In this document: positions 17,811 through 25,735 of the stretch, one piece after another | Layout: every line of letters begins with the position of its first letter | Position numbering within the stretch: position 1 is the stretch's first letter | NCBI RefSeq assembly: GCF_002157835.1 | Contig: NZ_CP020812.1 | Location: 42,338-106,337 of the forward strand | From: Mycobacterium dioxanotrophicus | GTDB lineage: Bacteria > Actinomycetota > Actinomycetes > Mycobacteriales > Mycobacteriaceae | Direction of reading: 5' to 3' | DNA length: 64,000 nucleotides | Notes under the pieces: model-generated | Seen by the model: only the letters and a program-made list of their open reading frames with translations | Database searches by the model: none | Told to the model about the DNA's origin: nothing | Translations under genes and position numbers: made by a program

Positions 17811-17859
17811 TCGGTCCTGGCGGGGCCTCCCGACAGGCCGGTGGCCCCGCCAGGACCGA
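17811..17859 (+). promoter_or_regulatory. Perfect 17-bp hairpin after hmoB
   Basis: TCGGTCCTGGCGGGGCC (17811-17827) pairs perfectly with GGCCCCGCCAGGACCGA (17843-17859), loop 15 bases, starting 3 bases after the hmoB stop. No T-run follows. It separates hmoCAB from two small membrane-protein genes and may act as a 3' stabiliser or a leaky terminator. Loop length equals that of the hmoC-hmoA hairpin. Confidence 0.75.
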
Positions 17860-17880
17860 TGGAAAGGACCTCGTATTCAG

Positions 17881-18177
17881 ATGATGCAGCAGGTATATCT
17901 CGCCCACGGCGGGCAGATGACCGGCGACGAAATGGCTCTCATCGGTGTCGGCCTGGCCGGGTCGCTCATCATCCCGATGGTGGCGGTGGCATACATTTTC
18001 ATGCAGAAGCGGTCAGCCTCCGAGGGCGCCGCCGACGACGCGACACCGTCGCAGTCACATCCTCCGTCGGCCACGCATTTCACGACCGCCGACTGGGAGG
18101 ACGCAGACGACTCGGGGGAAGCAGCGCCCCGTAAGTCCGCGACGGTCGGTTCAGAAACAGAACGGCGGCGGCGATGA
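17881..18177 (+). CDS. Small single-span membrane protein after hmoB (candidate CuMMO accessory subunit)
   Basis: 98 aa. A short N-terminus (MMQQVYLAHGGQMTGDE) precedes one membrane helix (ALIGVGLAGSLIIPMVAVAYIFM), then a basic residue pair and a hydrophilic acidic tail with TADWEDADD. A GGAAAGGA ribosome site is present. It follows the post-hmoB hairpin and overlaps the next gene by 4 bases (ATGA). I do not recognise a family; it lacks the Cys/Met-rich cupredoxin form of PmoD. The position suggests an assembly factor or small extra subunit of the monooxygenase. Confidence 0.75.
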   Translation: MMQQVYLAHGGQMTGDEMALIGVGLAGSLIIPMVAVAYIFMQKRSASEGAADDATPSQSHPPSATHFTTADWEDADDSGEAAPRKSATVGSETERRRR

Positions 18178-18521
18178 CGCCCGATACCTCCACGCTGCTG
18201 GCGGCAGGAGAAAACCTGAATTCACTAGCTGCGTCCAATGGCGTCACGAGCTTTGTGCTGATGGTGATTCTTGGCCTTGCGTTGCCGCTGATGAGCATCG
18301 CCTTGGTCGTCATGCTCCCGCTGCGGTCGGCGCGTTCATCAGGCGACGATGCCTCCGCCGTCGGATTGGGCGACAGGAGCCTGCAGGAAGAGTTCTGGGA
18401 GTTCATCGACGATGTGGAGCGCGGGCGGGTAACGCTGTCCGACGTGTCGGCGACCGCAGCACGGGGCGCGGCCAATGCCTCATTTCACGACGCTGGCGAG
18501 CAGCGAGCTGAGGAAGCTTGA
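18174..18521 (+). CDS. Second small single-span membrane protein after hmoB
   Basis: 115 aa. A membrane helix at about residues 24-49 (SFVLMVILGLALPLMSIALVVML) is followed by a cytoplasmic-type tail with LQEEFWEFIDDVERGRVTLSDV. The ATG overlaps the stop of the upstream small gene, so the two are translationally coupled and probably made in equal amounts. Not recognised as a known family. Both proteins share a design of one helix plus an acidic tail containing Trp, suggesting paralogues or partners that sit beside HmoABC. Confidence 0.72.
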   Translation: MTPDTSTLLAAGENLNSLAASNGVTSFVLMVILGLALPLMSIALVVMLPLRSARSSGDDASAVGLGDRSLQEEFWEFIDDVERGRVTLSDVSATAARGAANASFHDAGEQRAEEA

Positions 18522-18653
18522 GGCTCGTGGCTGCCCGCAGTATCCGCGGTCAGGCACGCGACGCAACGTCGACATCGGTTCTGTCGCGGTTGGCGCCCGT
18601 GCTGTTGGGGTCGACGGCATTCGATTTGGTGCCTAGAAAGATGGAGCAAGACA

Positions 18654-18788
18654 ATGGCTGACGAACAGCGAACATACGCGCCGCGCCCGCGGGCAGAAAT
18701 CGTGCAATGCGGCGCCGGTGGGCGACTGACATCCCCGCCTCGTTCGCGCCATCCCTCGTGTCGCAGGTCAAGCGGAAGAACAGGATAG
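18654..18788 (+). CDS. Possible 44-aa small protein
   Basis: An ATG (18654) follows GGAG at suitable spacing and opens a 44-codon frame (begins MADEQRTYAPRPRAEI), ending 4 bases before the DUF4242 gene. The arginine- and serine-rich C-terminus and one or two cysteines give no family match. Support is limited to the ribosome site and tight spacing. Confidence 0.3.
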   Translation: MADEQRTYAPRPRAEIVQCGAGGRLTSPPRSRHPSCRRSSGRTG

Positions 18789-18792
18789 TCTT

Positions 18793-19065
18793 ATGCCCAA
18801 GTTCATCATCGAGCGCACCGTGCCTGGCGCCGGACAGTGGTCAGATGAGGAGGTGCAGACGGTCAGCGCCAAATCAAACGAAGTCCTCGCCGACATGCCT
18901 GGCGTGCAATGGCAGGAAAGCTATGTCGTCGACGACAAGCTGTACTGCGTCTACGTTGCCCCGGATGCGGAACGAGTGGTCGAGCATGCGCGTCGCGGTG
19001 GTTTTCCGGCAGACAAGGTCTCCGAGGTACGTCGCATCATCGACCCGACCAGCGGCGGTCGCTAG
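18793..19065 (+). CDS. DUF4242-type small protein
   Basis: 90 aa. It begins MPKFIIERTVPGAGQ and has VQWQESYVVDDKLYCVYVAPDAERVVEHARRGGFP, the ferredoxin-like-fold DUF4242 pattern (SCO4226 type). A Streptomyces member binds nickel, so a metal-related role is possible. It lies downstream of hmoCAB and the small membrane proteins, in the same direction. Its stop overlaps the GTG of the next gene. Confidence 0.8.
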   Translation: MPKFIIERTVPGAGQWSDEEVQTVSAKSNEVLADMPGVQWQESYVVDDKLYCVYVAPDAERVVEHARRGGFPADKVSEVRRIIDPTSGGR

Positions 19066-19451
19066 TGTCGGCGCCTCGGGCCGCGCCCACCGGGCAACCG
19101 CTGGCCGCACCAGGGTCGGCCACCGAGACAGGGTATGCCCGAGCCGAGCACACGCCCGGGGTGTCGGCCATTCCTGGCATCGTCGACGGTTGGCTGACGG
19201 CGAGCCGAAACGCCGACGGACTGGTCTCACTTCGCCTCATCCTCGGCGGAAAACACGATGATGGGCCCTCCGGTGCCGTGATCGAGGTCGTTGTCCAGCC
19301 GGCCTTCGCGGCGAGCGTCGCGGCCAACTTCGCGGCAGACGCCGATGCGGCCGACGCCCGCGCAGCAGGGGACCGGTCTTCGTCCTGTGTGCCGTGCCGC
19401 GTCGGAATAAGTCGCCGCCTCAACCGCGGGTCCAACTCGTCTCCCGGATGA
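19065..19451 (+). CDS. Hypothetical protein coupled to DUF4242 gene
   Basis: 128 aa from a GTG that shares its first base with the upstream TAG stop. The middle (GIVDGWLTASRNADGLVSLRLILGGKHDD, then VIEVVVQPAFAASVAANFAADADAADARAA) looks like a small beta-rich domain plus an alanine-rich helix. No family recognised. Coupling to the upstream gene and a continuous open frame support it; the last 30 residues are basic and may be a tail. Confidence 0.5.
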   Translation: MSAPRAAPTGQPLAAPGSATETGYARAEHTPGVSAIPGIVDGWLTASRNADGLVSLRLILGGKHDDGPSGAVIEVVVQPAFAASVAANFAADADAADARAAGDRSSSCVPCRVGISRRLNRGSNSSPG

Positions 19452-19553
19452 GTCCGCCGCGAAATGGATCAGCGCCGAGGTTTTACATTTCGGCTCGCGA
19501 GACGGCAACGATATGCCCTGCCGCGCCTATCCCGTGTGGCCCTGGGGCCCGCA

Positions 19554-20297
19554 ATGAGCCACCATGGTCATATGAACTGCAGGCTCGCCCGCGAGGCGTT
19601 GTCGGCGCGAATGGATGGGGAGCGCGAGCCCGTTTCGGTTCGGTCGGTCGACAAGCATCTTGTGGGCTGCTCGGACTGCCGCCTCTGGTATACGCGCGCG
19701 GTTGCTGACGCGCAGCGCCTGCAGGGGCTTGCGCGCGACAGTGGCCTGCGCTGCCGTTCAGCCGCAGCTGTGGTTGAGCGAGCCGCCGGGAATCGGCCAC
19801 GCCGCTTGACTCGGCCGCTCGTACTCTGGGCGCGGTGGTCCTTGGCGCTCGTTGGCGTGCTGTACCTGGTGCTCACGGTCACTCAGATGACGACTGCGCG
19901 CGTTGCGCATAGCGATGTCACCGGGATTCACTTGTTCGGTGAGTCCACGGCCTGGTCGATCGCCATCGGCGCAGCGATGATCATTGCCGGCATATTGCCC
20001 GCCGCCGCCGCCGGTCTGGCCGGCGTGCTCATCACCTACGCGTGCGTGCTGGCGGTGTACGTCGTCACTGATACCGCGAAGGGAATCGTCAGTGCACCAA
20101 GCGAGTTGGGCCATCTGCCGGTGCTGGTGGGCGCCATCCTGGCGGTGCTGGTGTGGCGAGGCACGCGCACTACCCATCCAACTCCCATCGGCGCGGGCGC
20201 ACTCCAGCCCGATGGCACCGACATCACGGGTCCGTACCTCGCTCCCATTGGCTCAGGCCAGCCACGCCGGTCACCGCGGGATGGCTCCGCCGCCTAG
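19554..20297 (+). CDS. zf-HC2 membrane protein, putative anti-sigma factor (copy 2)
   Basis: 247 aa from the ATG at 19554, chosen because it aligns with copy 1 (CRLAREALSARMDGERE against CDLAREALSARIDGERG). The zinc motif is HLVGCSDCRLW, and four membrane spans follow as in copy 1. The two copies flank hmoCAB, suggesting an old duplication. It may control the same or another ECF factor; no second sigma gene is visible in the window. Confidence 0.78.
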   Translation: MSHHGHMNCRLAREALSARMDGEREPVSVRSVDKHLVGCSDCRLWYTRAVADAQRLQGLARDSGLRCRSAAAVVERAAGNRPRRLTRPLVLWARWSLALVGVLYLVLTVTQMTTARVAHSDVTGIHLFGESTAWSIAIGAAMIIAGILPAAAAGLAGVLITYACVLAVYVVTDTAKGIVSAPSELGHLPVLVGAILAVLVWRGTRTTHPTPIGAGALQPDGTDITGPYLAPIGSGQPRRSPRDGSAA

Positions 20298-20375
20298 ATT
20301 GCCGGCGCTACCTGTTGAGCCGCCCGGAAACGACGTTGCCGTCCGGCATGAAGCCAGCCCCGATCGACCTGGGGA

Positions 20376-21842
20376 TCACGCGCTCGGTGCTCCACGTCGG
20401 CGAGCCAACCACCCGGCAACGAGGTCAACGGCGACGAAAGTGGCCAAAGACGCGCCGAACAACGGCGCGAACCAGCCGACGCCGACCATAGCGAGCACAG
20501 CCAGTAGCGCCTCGTACGGGCGCAACGCCCGCAGCGTGCCGCGGCGGCGAGGGCGGGGCAGCTGGACGCGATCACCGCGGGTGGGCCGTCGACGCCACCA
20601 CATGCGGTAGCCCAGCACGACCGAAGCGATCAACGCGAGCGCCACGCCGATCAACAACAGTTGGTTGATCCAGCCGAACAGGATGCCCATATGGGCGTCG
20701 ATGGCCCAGTCCGTCATCTTGGCCATGAATGGCCAGTCGGCGAAATTCACCCGGTCGGTAACCGCGCCGGTCTGTGGATCAACTGAGATCGAGTCGTGGC
20801 GGGCGGGCCAATCGCGTTTGTTCTCCGACACTTGCCAGCCCTCCTCCGCAGCCGCCGGCGGATACATCCACATCGGTGCGCGCAGTCCGGCGCTCTCGGC
20901 GGCTTTGAGCGCGGTGTCGGCGCCTACCTCCGAATGGCCTTCCGCGCCCGTCATGGCGCCGTGATGGCCGCCGCCGCCTGGGCCGGCGGACGCACTCAGG
21001 GCGGTGTCGACCGAGGGAGCGGTCCAGCTCAGGTGGGACTGGATCTTGTCGACAGACTCTCCGGCGAACCGCGACCACGTCATGCCGGTGACCGACAAAC
21101 CCAGGACGACGACGATGATCCACACCCCGAGGGCGCCGTGCCACGAGAGCAACCCCCGAAGGCCCTGAGCGCCGCGGTCAGGAAGGGCGATCCTGCGCAG
21201 CTTTCGGGTGCCTTTCCGGTGGCCGACCCACAACAGCAGCCCGGCTATCGCGATGACCCAGACCCAGCTGGCCGCCAGTTCGCTGTAGTTGCGGCCGAAC
21301 GCGCCGAGGTGCAGGTTGCGGTGCAGCTCATCGAACCACGCCCGTACCGGCATCCACTGCCCATAGGTGGTCAGCGCTCCCCGCACTTGGGCGGTGTAGG
21401 GGTCGACGAACACCGTGCGGGCGTAGTCGGGCGGCACGTCGTCGACCGCCAGCGTGACCCATGTGGTGTCGTCGAGTGCCGCTGGCGGCCGGATGCTGTC
21501 GATCGTGCCTTCCGGGTGGGCGGCGCGGGCAGCCGCAACTTGGTCGTTCAGACTCAGGCGTCGATCACCGACATGGTCCACTTTCAGTTCGTCGCGGAAC
21601 GCCATCGCATCGATCTGCGGGACTAGCGCGTACAACAGGCCGGTCAACGCCGCGATCAGTACGAAGGGACCTATGAAGATCCCGGCGTAGAAGTGCAGAC
21701 GCAACAGCAGCGGACGGATTCTGGCCCACGCGGTTGGGCGCCGATCGGCGCCGACAGGGACGAACGCTAACCCGGTTGCTCGCACGTCAGCGACGGCGTC
21801 GGTGGACGGCTCAAGGGGTTCTTCCAGAGGGGTGTGACTCAT
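20376..21842 (-). CDS. PepSY-domain transmembrane protein
   Basis: 488 aa from the ATG at 21842 (an upstream ATG at 21887 would add 15 residues). The order is a first membrane span after LLLRLHFYAGIFIGPFVLIAAL, PepSY-type beta repeats (VFVDPYTAQVRGAL), spans near ELAASWVWVIAIAGLLLW and LSWHGALGVWIIVVVLGLSV, a His/Gly-rich insert (GPGGGGHHGAM), a second PepSY repeat (SVDPQTGAVTDRV) and C-terminal spans. This is the PiuB-like family found with iron or copper uptake. It is convergent with the zf-HC2 gene and closes the copper cluster. The substrate is unknown; a ferric or cupric reductase role is possible. Confidence 0.82.
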   Translation of the reverse strand: MSHTPLEEPLEPSTDAVADVRATGLAFVPVGADRRPTAWARIRPLLLRLHFYAGIFIGPFVLIAALTGLLYALVPQIDAMAFRDELKVDHVGDRRLSLNDQVAAARAAHPEGTIDSIRPPAALDDTTWVTLAVDDVPPDYARTVFVDPYTAQVRGALTTYGQWMPVRAWFDELHRNLHLGAFGRNYSELAASWVWVIAIAGLLLWVGHRKGTRKLRRIALPDRGAQGLRGLLSWHGALGVWIIVVVLGLSVTGMTWSRFAGESVDKIQSHLSWTAPSVDTALSASAGPGGGGHHGAMTGAEGHSEVGADTALKAAESAGLRAPMWMYPPAAAEEGWQVSENKRDWPARHDSISVDPQTGAVTDRVNFADWPFMAKMTDWAIDAHMGILFGWINQLLLIGVALALIASVVLGYRMWWRRRPTRGDRVQLPRPRRRGTLRALRPYEALLAVLAMVGVGWFAPLFGASLATFVAVDLVAGWLARRRGAPSA

Positions 21843-22049
21843 GCCGGTGGCACCTTCGGTTTTCATCGCGGGACGAGGGTCTTCCAAGTGGTCGGCGAAA
21901 CGCCCTCAAAAGTTCCTGTGGGCCGGTGACAGAGCCGCTCACCACTTTTCTGGGACGAGGAGGGAACTTTCGTCGTCCGGCGTCCGACTAACTGCCGTAG
22001 TCCTAAATGCATTCGTCGTCGGCCAGCGAAAATCACCGCGGCGGCACTA

Positions 22050-22880
22050 ACGGCTGTGTCGACAGGCCGCCGTTCTCGTCACTTCCTCGTGCAGCGAACA
22101 ACACAACGGTCATGATCGGCGCGAGCACTCCCCAGGCCCCCGCTGGCCGTCGGATCGACGGCAGAGCGGGACACGACCACGGCGCCTCCGGGCATGGCAA
22201 TCTGCAAGCCCAGGACGGCTGCACGGTTCAACTGGATAGGGCCCGAGCATGGTGGCCCAGGCAGGGGAGCTCGTCTTGCAGGCCTTCGGAGGCAGCCCAA
22301 ACCCGGCTTCAGCTCGAGTACCAGAAGTTGATGCACGTCTACGCCGTTCGTGTAGATCTCGTCGATTTCTACCAGCTCCACCCGCAGATGCGTGCCGATG
22401 GCACGTGGTCGGTACCCGTCACATTGAGCCAATCCGGTCCATCTGGCGGCCGAATTGGCGCTGGAGGAAAAGAACCAACCGCGCCGCTTGTGCTCGGACC
22501 GACTTCGAAGTTCCGGGCCCTACACCGCGACACCCTTACCGGCTCCGACGTCCGATAGCCGAGTGGACGGCTACGAGGTCGCGCTTAAGGATGAGCCCGT
22601 CGCTGAGCAGTCATGGATGCTGACCTGTAGTTAGCCCGGCATGGCTCGCCAGTGGGGAACCTCGAACCCTGTCTCGACACGGTCGAGCACCTCACCGCCG
22701 TCCACGAAGGCACCTGTACGTAGTACACGTGCGCCCGCAGGCACCGCGAGCGGGGCAGGCCCCGCCGACAGCTCGCCGTGGTGCCTGCCGACTTCGCCAA
22801 GGGTCTGCACCGCATTTCATCCAGTTCCAAACCGACGGCAGCTTCATACGACGCCGATTACCGCTGTTGTGCAGTGACCG
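22050..22880 (+). pseudogene. Decayed paralogue of the copper lipoprotein
   Basis: Pieces of the lipoprotein encoded at 10711-11637 appear in order but in different frames: GHDHGASGHG; YQKLMHVYAVRVDLVDFYQL plus HPQMRADGTWSVPVTL; PTSDSRVDGYEVALKDE; VVHVRPQAP; and HFIQFQTDG near the end. At least three frameshifts and stops separate them and no signal peptide remains. With copy 2 of the zf-HC2 protein, this indicates that part of the sigC-hmo cluster was once duplicated. The stretch 21,888-22,050 before it holds no gene I can support. Confidence 0.8.
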
Positions 22881-23003
22881 CCACCCGGCCAGTAAGTCGG
22901 GCCAGTCGACCATTACGCTTCGCCCGAGCCAACAAGTCTGTGGCGTTTCGGCAGTTTGCCGCGCGGAGACTTCGTGTCCAGGGTCGGAGTTGGGGAGACG
23001 TCG

Positions 23004-24110
23004 ATGAGCGGTTCGAGGCTGCCGGATGGCTTCGCGGTTCAACTTGACCCGCGGGTGCGGACCCTGGACGATGGCGCCGCGCTGCTCGGCGGTGCGCCGA
23101 CCCGGCTGCTGCGCTTGACCCCCATGGCCCAGTCGCTACTTGTCGGGGGACGGCTGACTGTGCATGACGCGGTCACCGCGCAGCTGGCGCGGTTGCTTTT
23201 GGATGCAACGGTAGCCCATCCACGTCCCACGACTGGTCCGTCGTATCGGGACGTCACCGTCGTAATCCCCGTGCGCAACAACCTGACTGGGCTTTGTCGG
23301 GTCCTGCCGACATTGCGTGATGTTCCCGTGGTCGTGGTCGACGACGCATCGGTGCAAAGCATCGACGGTGCGGATCTCGGCGGTCTGCACGACGACGTGA
23401 AAGTTATTCGACATCGTCTCAGCAGAGGGCCCGCGGCGGCGCGCAACGCCGGCCTGGCTGCCTGCCGGACCGAATACGTCGCCTTTCTCGATTCCGACGT
23501 GGTGCCGCGTCCCGGATGGCTCGCCGCGATGCTCAGGCATTTCTCGGACCCGGATGTCGCGTTGGCGGCGCCGAGGATAGAGGCCTATGCGCGAGCCGGG
23601 AATGCCGTCGCGCGGTACGAGGCGGTGCGCTCGTCATTGGATCTCGGCGCTCGTGAATCGCGCGTTACCCCGTATGGGCCGGTGTCGTACGTCCCGAGTG
23701 CGGCGATGGTCGGCCGTCGATCAGTGCTCGTCGAGCTTGGCGGATTCGACGAAGCGCTGAATTCCGGCGAAGACGTCGACCTGTGTTGGCGTTTGGTCGA
23801 CGGTGGAGCATGCCTTCGGTATGACCCAAGCGGGTTGGTGGCGCACGACCATCGGGTTTCGTTGCGGAAATGGTTAGCGCGCAGAGCTTTTTACGGTACA
23901 TCGGCTGCTCCGCTCTCGCGTCGGCATCCTGACAAGATCGCGCCGGTGATCCTGTCGCGGTGGACGCTGGCGATTTGGTTACTGGTCGCAACCGGGCTGC
24001 GGTCAGGCTGGGCAATGGCGATGCTGATCGCAATCGTCGGTGCTCGTCGGACTGCCGGGGCACTAGCCCAGATTTTTCGGGGATTATCGCTGGTGACGGC
24101 GTGTAGATAA
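23004..24110 (+). pseudogene. mftF: Mycofactocin glycosyltransferase MftF, 3' end lost to an insertion sequence
   Basis: The start ATG (23004) follows GGGGAG. The N-terminal unit ([33 protein letters not shown]) and the GT2 domain ([51 protein letters not shown]) are characteristic of MftF, which adds glucose units to mycofactocin. Native sequence ends at 24063 (about residue 353), where the IS1380-type inverted repeat begins; the frame then runs to a stop in the element. Normal MftF is roughly 450-480 aa, so about 100 C-terminal residues are missing. Mycofactocin is the presumed acceptor for the alcohol dehydrogenase at 1867-3159. Confidence 0.88.
24064..24079 (+). repeat. Left terminal inverted repeat of the IS1380-type element
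   Basis: TAGCCCAGATTTTTCG; matches the complement of 25746-25761 at 15 of 16 positions. Confidence 0.8.
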
Positions 24111-24186
24111 GCGAAAGTGCCTGTCCTGCAAGGGATAATTGGACTTCTCTAGGGTTCAACCATCCTGACGGGAAGGCACTTCGCAG

Positions 24187-25590
24187 GTGAAGAGTATCGC
24201 GGCCGCATCGCGGGTGAAAGTGTCAGCCGACGGCCACGGGGTCGTGTCGCACGCCGGGATGGGCCTACTGCGGGAACTGGCCGACCGGACCGGGTTATCA
24301 GCGCAGGTCACCGGGGCTTTGGCCGACACCTACCGCGGGCCGTGGAGCTACGCACCCGGCGAGGTGTTCGCTGATCTGGCCGCGGCGGTCGCCGACGGCG
24401 CGGACTGCATTGACGGGGTCGGCCAACTGTGCGGCGACCGTGAGCACGCGTTCGGCGCGAAAGCCTCCACGACCACGATGTGGCGGCTGGTCAATGAGCG
24501 CATCGACGCTGCACACCTGCCTGCGGTGCGCGCGGCCCGCGCCAGCGCGCGGGCGGCGGCCTGGGCCGCCGGTGCGGCCCCGAACCGGGTGGCTGGCTGC
24601 ACATCGACATCGACGCCACCCTGGTGATCGATCACTCCGACAACAAACACGGCGCGACGCCGACCTGGAAGAAGTCGTTCGGGCACCATCCGCTGCTGGC
24701 GTTCCTGGACCGCCCGAGATCGCCGGCGGGAAGCCCTGGCCGGGCTGCTGCGCAGCGGCAACGCGGGCTCCAACACCGCCAGCGACCACGTCATCGTCCT
24801 GGCCCAGGCGCTGGCAGCGCTGCCCGCGCCGTGGCGGCCCGACTCGAGTCGTGGCGGTGATCCCGACCGGCCCCAGGTGCTGGTGCGTTGCGACACCGCC
24901 GGAGCCACCCACCGATTCGCCGACGCCTGCCGTGAGCAGGGGGTCGGATTCTCCTTCGGCTACCCCGTCGACGCCCGCGTCCAGGACGCCGTGGACACAC
25001 TCAACCTTGCCGAGGGCTGGTACCCGGCCATCGACACCGACGGTGGGCTGCGCGACGGCGCCTGGGTCGCCGAGGCCACCACCTTGGTCAACCTCAACAG
25101 CTGGCCGCCGGGCACCCGGCTGATCCTGCGCAAAGAGAGACCGCATCCCGGCGCCCAGCTGCGGTTCACCGACACCGACGGGATGCGCGTCACCGCGTTC
25201 ATCACCGACACACCGCCCGGTGTCGTGGCCGGCCAAGTCGCCGGCCTGGAGTTGCGGCACCGCCAGCACGCCCGCGTCGAGGACCGCATCCGCGAACTCA
25301 AGAACGCCGGCCTGCGCAACCTGCCGTGTCACGGCTTCTGGGCCAACGCCGCCTGGCTCGAGATCGTCCTGGCCGCCGCCGACCTGGTCATCTGGGCACG
25401 GCTCATCGGATTCACCAGTGATCCGACGCTGGCCCGCGCCGAGATCGCCACGTTCCGCTACCGCGTGCTGCACGTCGCGGCCCGCATCACCCGCGGCGCC
25501 CGCCAACTCCGGCTGCGCATCGACGCCACCTGGCGCTGGGCCACCTCGATCGCGACCGCCTGGCAGACGATCCGCACCGCCTTCGGATAA
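24187..25590 (+). pseudogene. IS1380-family transposase, two frameshifts
   Basis: The frame starting at the GTG/ATG region near 24187 has VKVSADGHGVVSHAGMGLL and WRLVNERIDAAHLPAVRAA, typical IS1380 N-terminal blocks. It shifts near 24590 to read HIDIDATLVIDHSDNKHG and WKKSFGHHPLLAFLD, then shifts again near 24725 to read GLLRSGNAGSNTASDHVIV through LRHRQHARVEDRIRELKNAG to the stop at 25590. The catalytic DDE blocks survive across the frames. Single-base losses in GC-rich runs could be real mutation or sequence error. Confidence 0.82.
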
Positions 25591-25735
25591 CAGCCGGCCT
25601 CCTGACCGATCGATCACGAAAGACATACCGGCCCTAGGAAAGCCCGCCCCACCCGGCGACACGGGACCAACCCACCATGCCCTGTGACCGCAGACGTCAC
25701 CCGACCAACCATCACGCCCTACAGATCCACCGCCA

